Positions 1 to 11,499 of a stretch of DNA of 64,000 nucleotides are shown piece after piece. Position 1 is the first letter of the stretch, and each line of letters opens with the position of its first letter. Made by a program: the position numbers and the translations under genes. The DNA comes from Rusavskia elegans (Eukaryota; Ascomycota; Lecanoromycetes; Teloschistales; Teloschistaceae), in contig SAUG01000060.1 of assembly GCA_011316305.1 (NCBI GenBank), positions 186,001 to 250,000 on the forward strand. Direction: 5' to 3'. The notes beneath the pieces are model-generated. The model saw only the letters and a list, made by a program, of their open reading frames with translations. It had not been told where the DNA came from and searched no databases.

Positions 1-880
1 CAACTTCATTCTAGCAATAAATTCTCAACGTCGAGCTTGAAGATGAATTCGTTATTATGAATCCATATACCCTTTGAAATGGACGCGTGCAACAGTATTG
101 GATCCTGAGTCTCTGAGATGTAGGATGCCATATCACTCGATAACGGCGATTCGAAACGCGGAAGAGATGGTGGTAGCGAAGTAGATACGTTGCCGTATGT
201 CGAGCGGGACTGTTTCGGATCTGATTACCTGACAGATAGATCTTTTATCAGTTACCAAGCACTTAGACGAAAAGCCGAAACTGGGACGCTAATAAGAGGT
301 CTTATATAGTAACTCTCGGAAGGATTTAATTCTATACGTATAAATCTCTCTATAGAGTATTATTTCGCGTTGCACGAGACTATAAGATATTCTCTAAGTT
401 TTATTATATTCCAGACAGTATTTCTGTTTCAGGATAAACGCCGCTATTTAATACTCGAGGTTTAACTTGGTCTTAAAATAGCGTAGAAGATGTTAGTCCC
501 TTGAAAATTTACCCCTGCAATCCCGTACGATATATTCCCGACCTTTACTGACTGCTTTAAAAGCCGAGTCGTAGGAAATATCCCTTTTTCTTTCTAATAT
601 CGAAATTCGTATAAAAGCGGCTTCGAGGATTCTATAATACGAATAGTCGGAAGATTTTTTCGATACGACGGATAAAATACTACTTTAGAAAAGGCGACCC
701 GAGATATCCCCTCGACTAAAGTATTCCAGAACATCGAATCGAACTAATAGCAGATCTATCAGTTTCCAAATTTCTTTCGAAGGACTGTCAAAATCGTACC
801 GCCGCTTTGTAACCATATTTATAAGGGTGCTGTGTTTTGCGAAGGAATGATAGTTTACAAGATGATATGGTCCAAATGAT
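1..880. other. Mixed sequence without a gene
   Basis: The first ~240 bases have ordinary composition (CpA and TpG present). From there to about 800 the sequence becomes AT-rich with RIP-like loss of CpA/TpG. I see no open frame of useful length, repeat or RNA gene. It may be an eroded edge of a gene-bearing segment to the left of the window. Confidence 0.5.
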
Positions 881-1108
881 TTACACGCTAGGTCTAGCGG
901 GGAAAAAAACGCTTGCTACGGATTGAAACCGCCAAGAAGCTTGGGGTGCGTTATATCCACACCAGCCCCAGATGTCAACGCAGAATGCGAAAACGCTAGC
1001 CGGGAGCATCATCCAATCAGCTATTCCAGCGCTTCCAATCCCGTTTTGAATATATATTTCTTTAACGTCGGTTAGAATTTGATAATTTATAGTAAAAGCT
1101 TTAAACAA
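881..1108 (-). pseudogene. Gene fragment cut off by the LTR element at 1117
   Basis: An open minus-strand frame of 75 codons that still has ordinary codon composition (many Trp, Cys, Ala codons), unlike the RIP-mutated DNA beside it. It contains the stretch GIADWMMLPASVFAFCVDIW, hydrophobic enough for a membrane or secreted protein. The frame begins almost exactly where the LTR element at 1117 begins, so the upstream part of a real gene was probably separated by that insertion. I do not recognise the family. It could also be a chance open frame; the clean hydrophobic pattern argues mildly against that. Confidence 0.3.
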
Positions 1109-1116
1109 GCTCTTTA

Positions 1117-1526
1117 TATAACGTTCCTATATATCAGAGGGCGTTACGCTCGAGCCTAGCTATAGCCGTAGACGTAGTCCGAACTACTAAATAGTAAAGG
1201 AATCCTAGTATAGGTTATTATAACTAATCCTATATAGCCGTAGAGATATAGTTACGATATAACGAGATATTATTATTATAAAATAATTAATAAAAGAATA
1301 GTAGAGACGTATTTAATAATTATATTAATAACTAACGAGAGAAACTATCTATAAAAGTAATAAACGATATATATAGTAAAAGTAGCTATAAAGACCGATA
1401 GGTAATTATCTACTAAAAGTTCTATCTAAAAGGGCGGCTATAGTAGTTATAGGCGGCTATAGATAATTAAACTCGTTTATCTAACTAATCTTTCTAGAAA
1501 ATCTCTATAGAATGATAGATATAATA
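1117..1526 (-). repeat. LTR of copy A (left)
   Basis: 410 bp, aligns along its whole length with 4053-4462 and with the LTRs of copies B, C, D and E. It carries a GC-rich internal motif, GGCGGCTATAG, shared by all copies. Confidence 0.85.
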
Positions 1527-4052
1527 TAGCCTCTTTATATCGCTTCTTATCTAGCGTAAAAACCGTTTATACGGTATAAAAAAGATCTTTTTTCCCTCTT
1601 TTCTTTTCTTCTATTAATATCTTTATTATATATTTTCGAAAAGAAAATTAACTAAAGTTCTTTTATTATATCTAGTTAAAAAGGGTTATAGTACTTTTAT
1701 TTTATTTATTATATACCCGTAATCCTTTAAAAGAATATAAAGTCGAAGTTAATAGTAATATTTATAGTAAATATACTCGAGCTTAAAAGTCCTATAATCT
1801 TTTAATATCTAATACTATTTATATATATTACTTTTTTTATTTTCCTATTTCTACTAACCTTTATAGAAAAGCGTCTTAAAAAAAAAAAAAAAAAAATTTT
1901 TCGTTCTAATATCGCGGGTATTTTTAATAAATATTCCGAGGCTCGCTATCGTATCGAATCCTTTTTTAATTCTAAAAAGGAAATTCCTAATAAATATCTA
2001 GCCTAGAAATCAGATCTCCGCCGATTTTTTAGTAAGTAAAAGTATTTTATTATTTATTATTACGCTTTAGATAAGTATAAAAATTATTTTATTATTTAAA
2101 AGTAATTTATACTTTTTTATTTTAATAAATTTAATAATTTGGTTATATTCTATTTTTCCGTTAGTTTTACGTTAGCCGTATAAGAGGCGTCCGTTAAATT
2201 AGTACCTGTATTTAATTCGAATAATCTAGATCGGTTTTTAAAGGAATTTAACTTCTTTTAACTCTTAAAAACTACGGGTTTATAAAAAAGGTCTAATAAA
2301 AGGCTCTTTTTCTACTATATTTAATATCTAAATTATATATCTATATTATAAATTACTTCGAGTTTTTCTAATAATCTAGCTAAATCTAGTTCTTTAACTA
2401 CTATTTTATCCTATAATAATAAAAATAGATACTAGTTAAATTCGTTATTTTTTAGTTAAATATTTAGTATTAGGTTCGGTATTCCTTTATTCTAATCTAT
2501 TTAGTTCGGTTTATAGTATTCGATTTTATCTATAACTTTAATTATATTCTAATATATCTTTCTAACGTAGTTTATCTAAAGCTATTAAATTATTTCTTTA
2601 CTTTTATTATATTTTTTAGTAAATTATTAAAAGAAGTAATAGTATTTTTTCTAAATATTTATTTTCTAAACTTTTCCGCCTTTTTTAAAATTTTTATCTA
2701 AGTTTTTAATATTATTATAGATTAATTATCGAAATAACGTCTATTTCTTTATATAAGAGGTTTTTATAAACTAGAAAAGATATTATTTATAGTTCTATTT
2801 TCTTATCGACTATATTTTTATTTATTAATTTTTTCGAAATCGATTCTTTTTATTTATTTCCTAAAATAATATAACTTTTCTAACTCTTAATTATTATTAA
2901 GTTTATTATTCTATTTAATTCGTATATTATTTTAATTTCGATATCGAAGATTTTATTATCTTTTATTATTCGTCTATAGAGATATCCTTTAATTTTATTA
3001 TAGAATTTTTTTATAGCTTTATTATCTTCCTTTTTATTTATAAAAGCTATTATTTATTAACCTCCGATTTTAATTTTAAGCGCTGCTATAAGGGGTTTTT
3101 CGGTTTTATATAATTTAAAATTAAATATTAGTTTTATTTCCTATACTTTCTTTAGTTTTTTAGAGTACTATCCTATTTTTTCCTTATCCGATAAATAGAT
3201 AGAATAATTATCTTTATAGTAGGCTGACTAGCTTTTTACTATATATTTATCGGATAATTCCTCTATTACTTTAAAAAAGTATTCGGTTATTTTAGTTATC
3301 TTTTTAATTAAGTAATTTCTTTTAAGATATCCTATTTTTCTATATAAGTAATAAGCTTTAGTTCGCGATTTTTCGGTTTCGATAGTATTAAATTCTATCG
3401 GATCTCTTCTAGACTTTTTTTTAATAGGTCCTATTTTATTAAGCGCCTGTTTATCTAAGTATATTTTATACTACCTAGTATCGATCTTTATTATAAGCTC
3501 GATAAAATCTACTAATAAATCTAGTTTTTCGATCGCTATTATAGCTTTCTTAATTTTTATCTAGAATCTTTTAAAGAAATAGGCTTTTAAAACTAAATCT
3601 TCCTAGTCTATTTAATAAGCTAATATTCTAAACTAAATAGTATAGATAACTACCGACTTTTACTATTTTAGAACTATTAGTCTTCTATCTATTACCCTTT
3701 CTATATTATTATTTCTAAAGGTTTCTTTTATAGCCGTAATAAGATTACTAAAGATATAGAAAATCTATACTATTTTATTTTCTCTTTATTCTTCCGGATT
3801 ATTAAAATAATCTTCTATTTAAAACTATACCTAATTAAAGGCAGCCTTTTCTAGATATAATATAATAAATAGAACTTTAACTATTTTATTTATAAACTAA
3901 TTTATATATAATATAAAATAGATATTTATCTAAATAACCTATAGTTTTAAAGATCTTTTATCTCCTTTATAGATATTTAGTATTACTACTTTAATAGTAT
4001 CGCTTTAATCTATAGGTCGGGATAACGAGATTAATATAGTAAGTCGTTAAAA

Positions 4053-4462
4053 TATAACGTTCCTATATATTAGAAGATATTACGCTCGAGCCTAGCTATA
4101 GCCGTAGATATAGTCCGAGCTACTAAATAGTAAAGAAATTCTAGTATAGATTATTATAATTAATTCTATTTAGCTATAGAAGTACGGTTATAATATAGCG
4201 AGGTATCTTTAATATAAGATAATTAATAAAAGAATAGTAGAGACGTATTTAATAATTATTATAACGACTAACGAGAGAAACTATCTATAGGAGTAATAAG
4301 CGATATATATAATAAAAGTAGCCGTAAAGGCCGATAGATAACTATCTACTAAAAGTTTTATCTAAAAAGGCGGCTATAGCGGCTATAGGCGGCTATAGAT
4401 AATTAGGCTCGCTTGCCTGACTAATTCTTCCAGGGAACCTCTGTGGAATCGTAGACGTAATA
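4053..4462 (-). repeat. LTR of copy A (right)
   Basis: Direct repeat of 1117-1526. It keeps more unmutated CpA/TpG near its right end (CTCTGTGGAATCGTAGACG), so RIP was uneven along the copy. Confidence 0.85.
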
Positions 4463-4560
4463 TTTCAATTCGTATAAATTGTATATAATAATGGAATGTC
4501 AGGTACGTACTAGTATATATAGTAGAAAACTGATCGTACTGGAATTTAATAAAATATTAA

Positions 4561-5536
4561 AAGGTTTCAGAATTAGATTTTTCTTGATTTAAACGTCGGA
4601 TTTAAATAAATCACGTTTAATTATCTATCTGATTTAATCAAATCTTGATTTAATTAAAGTAATTTATCGAGCTGCTTTAACTAAATCTAAATCCATATTA
4701 CGGCCTAGTATATCTAGTCTTTCGTCCTTTCTTTTATTATTCTCCTACGCCTACGCGCTGATACGTCGCTATATCTCGCCGGAGTAAACGAGAATTTATT
4801 AGAAATCTCCTTGTAAACAGGCGAAAAGCGGTAACATTTTGGTAAAAAGATAATAATATTAGGAAATTTATAGAAAATCTAATTTACAAATGGTAAATGC
4901 CAAAGATTATAGCGTTAAACCTAATTAGATATTAGTACGTAACTCCTTATCAGAATATACAGATTCTGCTTGTATATTTAGATTTACACTTCTAGTATCC
5001 CGAGTCTTTATTTAACGTATCGTCGCGGCCTTTAATAATTTCTTTTTTTTTTCTTCCGCCTTCGGCAGCTTCTCCGACGAAGTAGAAAAAAAACTCGAAC
5101 GTACCGGTTTGCTCCTTTAGGCTCTGTATCGACCGCGATACCTTTATCCTCGCCAATCTATTACGAGATCTTCCAGCTATCTCGATATTTATTTTAACGA
5201 ATAGCGCGTAGAACGCCTAGATTACTTTCGGAAACAGGTTCGTATACAGCCTAAAGCTTTAGAAAACTTCATAGGTGGTATAGTACTTATAGTAAAGGGG
5301 CGATCTGGCAGGAAGACGTTAATATAGGCAGATTAAAAGGCGATAGAAAAGCCCGAAAAGAGATTTCCCGATTTATTTCTTCTATATTCTAGACGTCGTA
5401 CTAACTCTACTGGTACTAGATAAAACGAAACCCTTTAATCTAAATCAGCTTTCAAAATCAAAGTATTTAAAGTTAAATCTAAATCACGTATAATTTAATT
5501 GAATCGAATATAAATCTAAATCATTTCTGAAATCTT
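4561..5536. mobile_element. Putative TIR element (non-autonomous DNA transposon)
   Basis: The left end reads AAGGTTTCAGAATTAGATTT and the right end, reverse-complemented, reads AAGATTTCAGAAATGATTTA, an imperfect terminal inverted repeat. Several copies of GATTTAA or AGATTTA lie just inside both ends, as in the subterminal repeats of hAT-type elements. No open frame and no clear target-site duplication were found. The interior (about 4.7-5.4 kb) is less RIP-mutated than its neighbours. Assignment to hAT is inference only. Confidence 0.35.
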
Positions 5537-7257
5537 CTATTGGCGCCGATCTAATAGGACTGTTAGAGTCTACGGAGGAATCGTCGTATCTCGAATTGTT
5601 TGAAGGCGTAGATCTAATGGATCAAAGTAATAAGGTTGATTAGCTATAGCTCTCGCTACTATCTAAACGTTTCGTTACTAACTAATTTAGAATCGCGGTT
5701 ATTAGAAAAAAAGGCAAATACCTTTCGATAAAATTAATTCTAATATTTATCGCGTTCTACTATATATTTCGAATATATCTAAATATGGTTATATCAATAT
5801 AGTTTATTAAAATTTCTAAATATTTCTACTATTATTTCTTTATTTTCTTTTCCGTTAACGTCGCGTCTATTTCGTTATATTATTCTTTTTCCTTTTTCTT
5901 TTTAAAATATCTAACGTTCTATAAATCCTCAATATTAGTAATAGATTAAACGTCTAGATAGAATCAAATAGTATAAAGACTATCTAGAACAGCTTCGAAA
6001 TCTATCTAATTAAAAATTTATAAATCTATTCTAATATCTTATTCGCGATAATCCTAATATCGGCAATCCTAATATCGATTTTATTCGATTAATATAGATA
6101 AAGTAAAGATTAGAAGAAATTAATATATTAGATTATAAGCTAGTATAATAGTTTAAATAAATTTCAGAGTAAAGATCTCGCTAAATAGAAGCTATTTAAA
6201 ACGATTACTCGTCGAAATAATAGAAAGTTAAATCTTTAACAGATAGCTACTAGAAAACCCGGCGTATCGAATATTATATTCTATCTATTCGACCCTTTTC
6301 GGTAGAAAAGTAATAATTATCTCTACTATATAGCCTACTAATATAAAAAGGATTACCTCGATATTAGTTAACGTAAAAAGGATAATATAAAATCAAGGTC
6401 CCGTTTAGAGACTGCGTAGTAGATAGATACGAGAGATAAATCTATTAGATAGTAGAACTAATTAATAGCGAGGAGAAACCCTTTCGTACAGAGTTTTTAC
6501 TCTACTAGAGCCCTAGCTACTAACGTATTTAGCGCCCGAAAGGTTTAACAGTTCCTTCGCAGTATAGTAAATCCTTTCGGTTTTATAGTTATATCCTTTT
6601 ATACTAGGATTCGCTCCGAATTCTGATATAGAATCTTTAATCTAAACTCGAACCAAACGATTTAGATATATATTTATATAGATCGTTTATTTTTATATTT
6701 ACGCTATTAAACCATTTTCCAGGCAGGAGTTTTGGGTTTTTCTAAAATTTATATTTTACGTCATCCCGTCAACTGACGAACAAAGGAAGGAGTAAACTTT
6801 TTAGTTATAATAAAACTAGTATAGAGCGAATGAATATAGATATAGTTGCTAAGAACTAATAAACTAAAAGGTTAATTATAGATAGAATATAGAATTCAAA
6901 GACGATACGCCGCTGAAACGCTAACCTCTTTTAGTCTAGATCCGTCTAGATCTATCTATAGTTAGTTTGATATATTTCCACGCTTGATATAGTTCTACCG
7001 GGTAAAGCTCTTTATCTTTAATATTCGAAGACTTCGATTCGAATTCGAACGGCGCTATTCGTATCGTTTTACTATTGTAATATATCGAAAATAAAATCTT
7101 TTTAATTATATATTAATAGAATACCGTAGTTCGCTAGTTTATATTATATCAATAATTAATCGAATCCTGTAAAAGTATCGTAATTATACTAATCGGATAT
7201 ATATTAACGATATTATTATCTTTTTTTAAACTTTTAATAGATATATCGAGTATTTTT
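5537..7257. other. RIP-mutated block, no identifiable gene
   Basis: AT-rich, CpA/TpG-poor sequence between the TIR element and LTR copy B. Short open stretches broken by TAA/TAG suggest old coding DNA, but I recognise no domain, LTR or terminal repeat. Confidence 0.4.
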
Positions 7258-7643
7258 TATTACGTCTACGATTCCACAAAGGTACTTTAGAAAATTAACT
7301 AATTAAACGAAACTAATTATCTATAGCCGCCTATAGCCGCTATAGCCGACCTTTATAATAAAGACTTTTAGTAGACGGCTATCTATCGATACTATCGGCT
7401 ATTTTTATTAGATAACTTTTCTCGTTAATCGTTAATATATTTATTAAAAACCTTTAGTAATTTTCTATTTAATTACTTTTATAATAAAGATATTTTATAA
7501 TATTATAATCGTACTTTTACGGCTATATAGGATTAGCTATAATAATTTATACTAGAACTCTTTTACTATTTAGTAGCTCGGACTATATTTATAGCTATAG
7601 CTAGATTTAAATATAATACCCTTTAATATATATAGATATTATA
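7258..7643 (+). repeat. LTR of copy B (left, 24-bp deletion)
   Basis: Aligns with 10558-10968. It lacks the segment corresponding to CTATATTTATCGCTTTCTAT near 10710. Confidence 0.8.
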
Positions 7644-7699
7644 TTATATTATTTTATTATATTAGTTTTATTATCCTATTCTATAGATTAAAGCGATAC

Positions 7700-8107
7700 T
7701 GTAACGTCCCTGTATATCAAAAGGCGTTACGCTCGAGCCTAGTTACAGCCGTAGACGTAGTCCGAGCTACTAAATAGTAAAGGAGTCCTAGTATAGGTTA
7801 TCGTAACTAATCCTATATAACTATAGAAGTACGGTTACAATATTACGAGATATCTTCGTTATAAGGTAATTATAAAGAAAATAGTAGGAACGTATTTAAT
7901 AATTATATTAACGACTAACGAGAGGAACTATCTATAGGAATAATAAACGATATATATAGTAAAAATAGCTATAAAAGCCGATAGGTAGCTGTCTATTAAA
8001 AGTCCTATTAGGAAGAGCGGCTATAGCGGCTATAGACGGCTATAGATAATTAGGCTCGCTTGCCTGACCAATCCTCCAAGAACCTCTGTGGAGTCGTGGA
8101 CGTAACA
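7700..8107 (-). mobile_element. Solo LTR of the same family, perfect 5-bp target duplication
   Basis: A 408-bp LTR starting TGTAACGTCCC and ending GGACGTAACA, with intact TG...CA ends. It is flanked by perfect GATAC duplications (7695-7699 and 8108-8112). It lies within the internal region of copy B in inverted orientation, only 56 bp from B's left LTR, so the two could form a ~390-bp hairpin. It retains clearly more CpA/TpG than its host (GCTTGCCTGACC, CCTCTGTGGAGTCG), so it is younger or escaped part of the mutation. Confidence 0.85.
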
Positions 8108-8149
8108 GATACTATTAAAATAATAACGTCTAATATCTAGAAAAAAGAT

Positions 8150-9660
8150 AAAAGATCTTTAAAGCTATAGTTTATATAGATAAATATCTATTTCGTATTA
8201 TATATAAACTAGTTTTCCAATAAAATAGTAAAGATTCCATTTATAATATTATATTTAAAAAAGGTAGCTATTAATTAGATATTGTTCTATATAGAAAACT
8301 ATCCTAATAATCCGGAAAATTAAAGAGAAAATAAAAGCTTTTAGATTTTCTATATATTTAGTAATTTAATTATAGCTATAAAAGAAGTCTTCGGAAATAG
8401 TAATAAAAATAAAGTAATAGAAAAGAGACTAATAGTTCTAAGGTAATAGAAATCGGTAGCTATCTTTATTATTTAGTTTAAAACGTTAGCTTATAAAACA
8501 GACTACAAAGATTTAATTCTAAAAGTTTACTTCTATAAAAGACTTTATATAAAAGTTAAAAAAGCTATAATAGTAATAAAAAACTAGATTCGCTTATAAT
8601 TTAAATATAGTTTATAACCAGTATCGATACTAGATGGTATATAATATATTTAGATAAATAGACGTTTAGTAAAATAAAACCCGTTAAAAAATAGCCTAGA
8701 AAAATAGAATTTAATACTACCGAAAATAAAAAATTATAAACTAAAGCTTATTACTTTTACGGAAATACAGGATATTTTAAAAGAAATTATCTAACTAAAA
8801 AAATAATAGATATAATCGAATACTAATTTAAAATAATAGAAAAATTACCCGGGAAAAAAGCTAGAAAATATATAACTAAAAGTTAGATAGTCTACTATAA
8901 TAATAATTACTTTATCTATCTATCGGATTAAAAAGAATTAGAATAGTATTTTATAGAACTAAAAAAAGCGGAAAAAAAGCTAATATTAGAATTTAAACTA
9001 TATAAAACAGAAAACCCTTTTATAGTAGTTTTTAAAGTTAAAATTAGAGGTTATAAAATAATAGCTTTTATAAATAAAATGAAAAAAAATAAGATTATAA
9101 AAGAGTTATACGATTATATTTAAAAATATATTTAAAAGTATTTTCGATAAAATAATAGAATTATAAAAATCGAAGTTAAGACTAAAAATAAATTTATCGG
9201 AAAATCAGATTTTATAATAATCGAAAGCCCTGGATAAGATATTATACTAGAAAACAAATAAAAATAATTAATTTCTAGAATACCGATATAAGAAAATATA
9301 GTAAAAAAAAAGATAGAACTATAAATAATATATCTTTTCGCGTATAAAAGCTTTTTATATAGAGAATTAGATATCGTATTAAATATAGACTATAAATAAA
9401 TTAAAGAAATTAATACTCCTTTTTAAAAAGAAAACGAAGTAAAAAAAATAAAAACCTAATATAAATATTACTATCTATCAGTATAATTAGCTTTAAAATA
9501 TAATAAAAACTAGGAAAATAAATAAAAATAATAGATAGACGATATTAAAAGATTCTACCGAAATATTATTAAAGAAGTAGAAAGAGACGAATATAATCCT
9601 ATACTAGAACTAGATAAAAAACCGGAAAAAGAAACGCCGGATTCTATACTAAATATATAG
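8150..9660 (+). pseudogene. RIP-destroyed gag-protease of LTR copy B (Ty3/gypsy-like)
   Basis: Three consecutive parts of a Ty3/gypsy-type Gag-Pro polyprotein can be read through RIP-type TAA/TAG stops. About 8230-8600 (frame of 8384) shows a retrotransposon gag core: a membrane-proximal-like LYLK segment, then KEVFGN, EKRL and an F-x2-LA stretch in the usual order. At 8749-8790 the frame gives Y-x2-Y-x4-Y-x4-Y with Gly and Thr-Gly in place, i.e. a CCHC zinc knuckle whose Cys and His codons became Tyr by TGT/CAT-to-TAT changes. About 9060-9250, in the same frame as the knuckle, shows an AFIN-x-K segment at the place of the ALIDSGA active site, then PG-stop-DIIL, matching the PGWDVILG end of such proteases. 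Gag core and knuckle differ by one frame, so an indel or programmed shift lies between. Nothing like reverse transcriptase or integrase follows before the LTR. Confidence 0.7.
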
Positions 9661-10557
9661 CTAAAAGATAAATAGATTCTAATTTTATTATTATAGAACG
9701 AAATAGTAGCTAAAGAATAAAAATTAACGGAAATATTAGAAAATCCAGACGTAATTTATAATATTAATATATATTTCTAAATGAATAAAGTATTATATTA
9801 TAATAAAATCATTAATTAGATACTTTTTTATATATTTATTACTTCTAGAAGCTAAAAGAAATTAACTTCTCTTAAAAACTAGAAACTAATTTGATGATAT
9901 CTTTTATATAGCTAGTATATACCTAATAGAAAAATAGAACGCTACTAGATTATTAAACCTAATAAAAAGAGATAATATATATTACTTCTAAAAAATAAAA
10001 TTATTTTTATATTTATTTAAAGCGCGATAATAAATAATAAAATATTTTTATTTTCTAAAAAGCCGGCGGAAATCCGACTCCTAAATAAAATACTAGTTAC
10101 GAATTTTTTTTTAGAATCTAAAAAGAATTCGATAGAATAATATATTTCGGTATATATTTTAAAAATATTTTTAATATTAGAACGAAGTTTATTTATTTTA
10201 TCTTTAAAACGTTTTTCTATAGATATTAGTAATCGAAACTTATAAGATTATAACGGATAATATAAATAGTATTAGAAATTAAAAGATTATAGAATTTCTA
10301 GGCCCGAGTATATTTACTATAGATATTACTATCTTCTTTAACTTTTAGTTTTTTTAAACAATTACGAGTATAAAAACTATAAAAAAAAGATATAATAATA
10401 TTTATTAACTAAATTCGACGAAAAGACTTTAAACGATTCTTTTTTCGAAAATATATAATAAAAATATTAAAAAAGAAAAAAGAAAAAAAGAAATTAGTTA
10501 AACCTTATATATTCTTTATATAAAAAGGCTAGATAAAAAATAATATAAATGAGGCTA

Positions 10558-10968
10558 TATTATATCTATAACTCTATAGAAATACTTTAGAAAATTAGCT
10601 AGTTAAACGAGACTAATTATCTATAACCGCTTCTAGCTACTATAGCCGATCTTTATAATAGAGGTTTTTAATAGACGGCTACCTATCGATACTATCGGCT
10701 ACTTTTACTATATTTATCGCTTTCTATTCCTATTAGATAGCTTTTTTTATTAGTTATTAATATAAATATTAAATACTTTTAGTTAGTTTCTTTCTAGTTA
10801 CTTTTTTAATAAAGATATTTTATAATATCGTAACTTTATCTTTACGGCTATACGGGATTAGTTATAATATTCTATATTAGAACTCTTTTACTAGTTAGTA
10901 GCTCGGACTACATCTACGGCTATAGCTTGACTCGAACGTAACGCCCTCTAATATATAGGGACGTTATA
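10558..10968 (+). repeat. LTR of copy B (right)
   Basis: Direct repeat of 7258-7643. It ends in GGGACGTTATA, the reverse complement of the TATAACGTCCC start seen in the minus-strand copies. Confidence 0.85.
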
Positions 10969-11499
10969 TTTCTATTCCGTATTTAAAAGTTTATAGAATA
11001 TAATATTTACTTTAGCTCTAAAAAATATTTTTTAGCGTATTTTTCGATATATTTATTTAGATAACGTTTGGATATATTTAGTTATATAATAGATACGGAA
11101 AAGTTTATAGCTATTATATATTTAACTTTCTTTCAAATATTATATAAACACGATTATTATCTAGATCTAATAGGTTATTTATAGATCTAAATCTTTTTCT
11201 ACTCCGACGTTTATTAACTTTTAAAGAATCGGAAAATAAATCTTTACTAGATTTTATATAAACGCCGAGTTTCTAGTAATATCCGTAAAAAGAAAACAGC
11301 GAAGACGAAGGTAATAATACCGATAAAAAAAGAAATCGAGTTCTACTAAATAGTATAGAAATTATTTATTTATCTAGAAATACTAATATATTTTAAAGTA
11401 GTCCGAATTTTTTATATTAATATCGATATCTATCTATAAAGTAATAGTATCTACGTCTATTACTCTAAATACGAAACCGATAGAATAATAAAGTAAAAG

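Larger units (their letters stand above)
1117..4462 (-). mobile_element. LTR retrotransposon copy A, gag-protease only, RIP-mutated
   Basis: Full-length copy (3,346 bp) of the dominant family here. Two direct 410-bp LTRs, 1117-1526 and 4053-4462, flank ~2.5 kb. The ends read TATAACG...CGTAATA or similar, RIP versions of TGTAACG...CGTAACA. The flanking five bases are CTTTA and TTTCA, an imperfect target-site duplication consistent with C-to-T change. Gag/protease sense is deduced from copy B (7258-10968, +), so this copy is on the minus strand. The interior is full of TAA/TAG in every frame. The internal part is too short for reverse transcriptase, RNase H and integrase, so the family looks non-autonomous. 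Family placement (Ty3/gypsy-like) is inferred from copy B. Confidence 0.85.
7258..10968 (+). mobile_element. LTR retrotransposon copy B, with nested inverted solo LTR
   Basis: Plus-strand copy of the 3.35-kb family. LTRs lie at 7258-7643 (386 bp; a 24-bp deletion relative to the others) and 10558-10968 (411 bp). Flanking bases are TTTTT and TTTCT, a near-perfect 5-bp duplication. The element is enlarged by a solo LTR of the same family inserted in the opposite orientation at 7700-8107. Removing that insertion and one GATAC duplication gives about 3.3 kb, matching copies A, C and E. This is the most informative copy for coding content: see the gag-protease relic at 8150-9660. Confidence 0.85.

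Noticed and set aside
7258..10968. Minus-strand orientation for copy B, opposite of the one reported
   Set aside because: The gag core, CCHC knuckle and protease motifs all read on the plus strand, fixing the orientation of the family.
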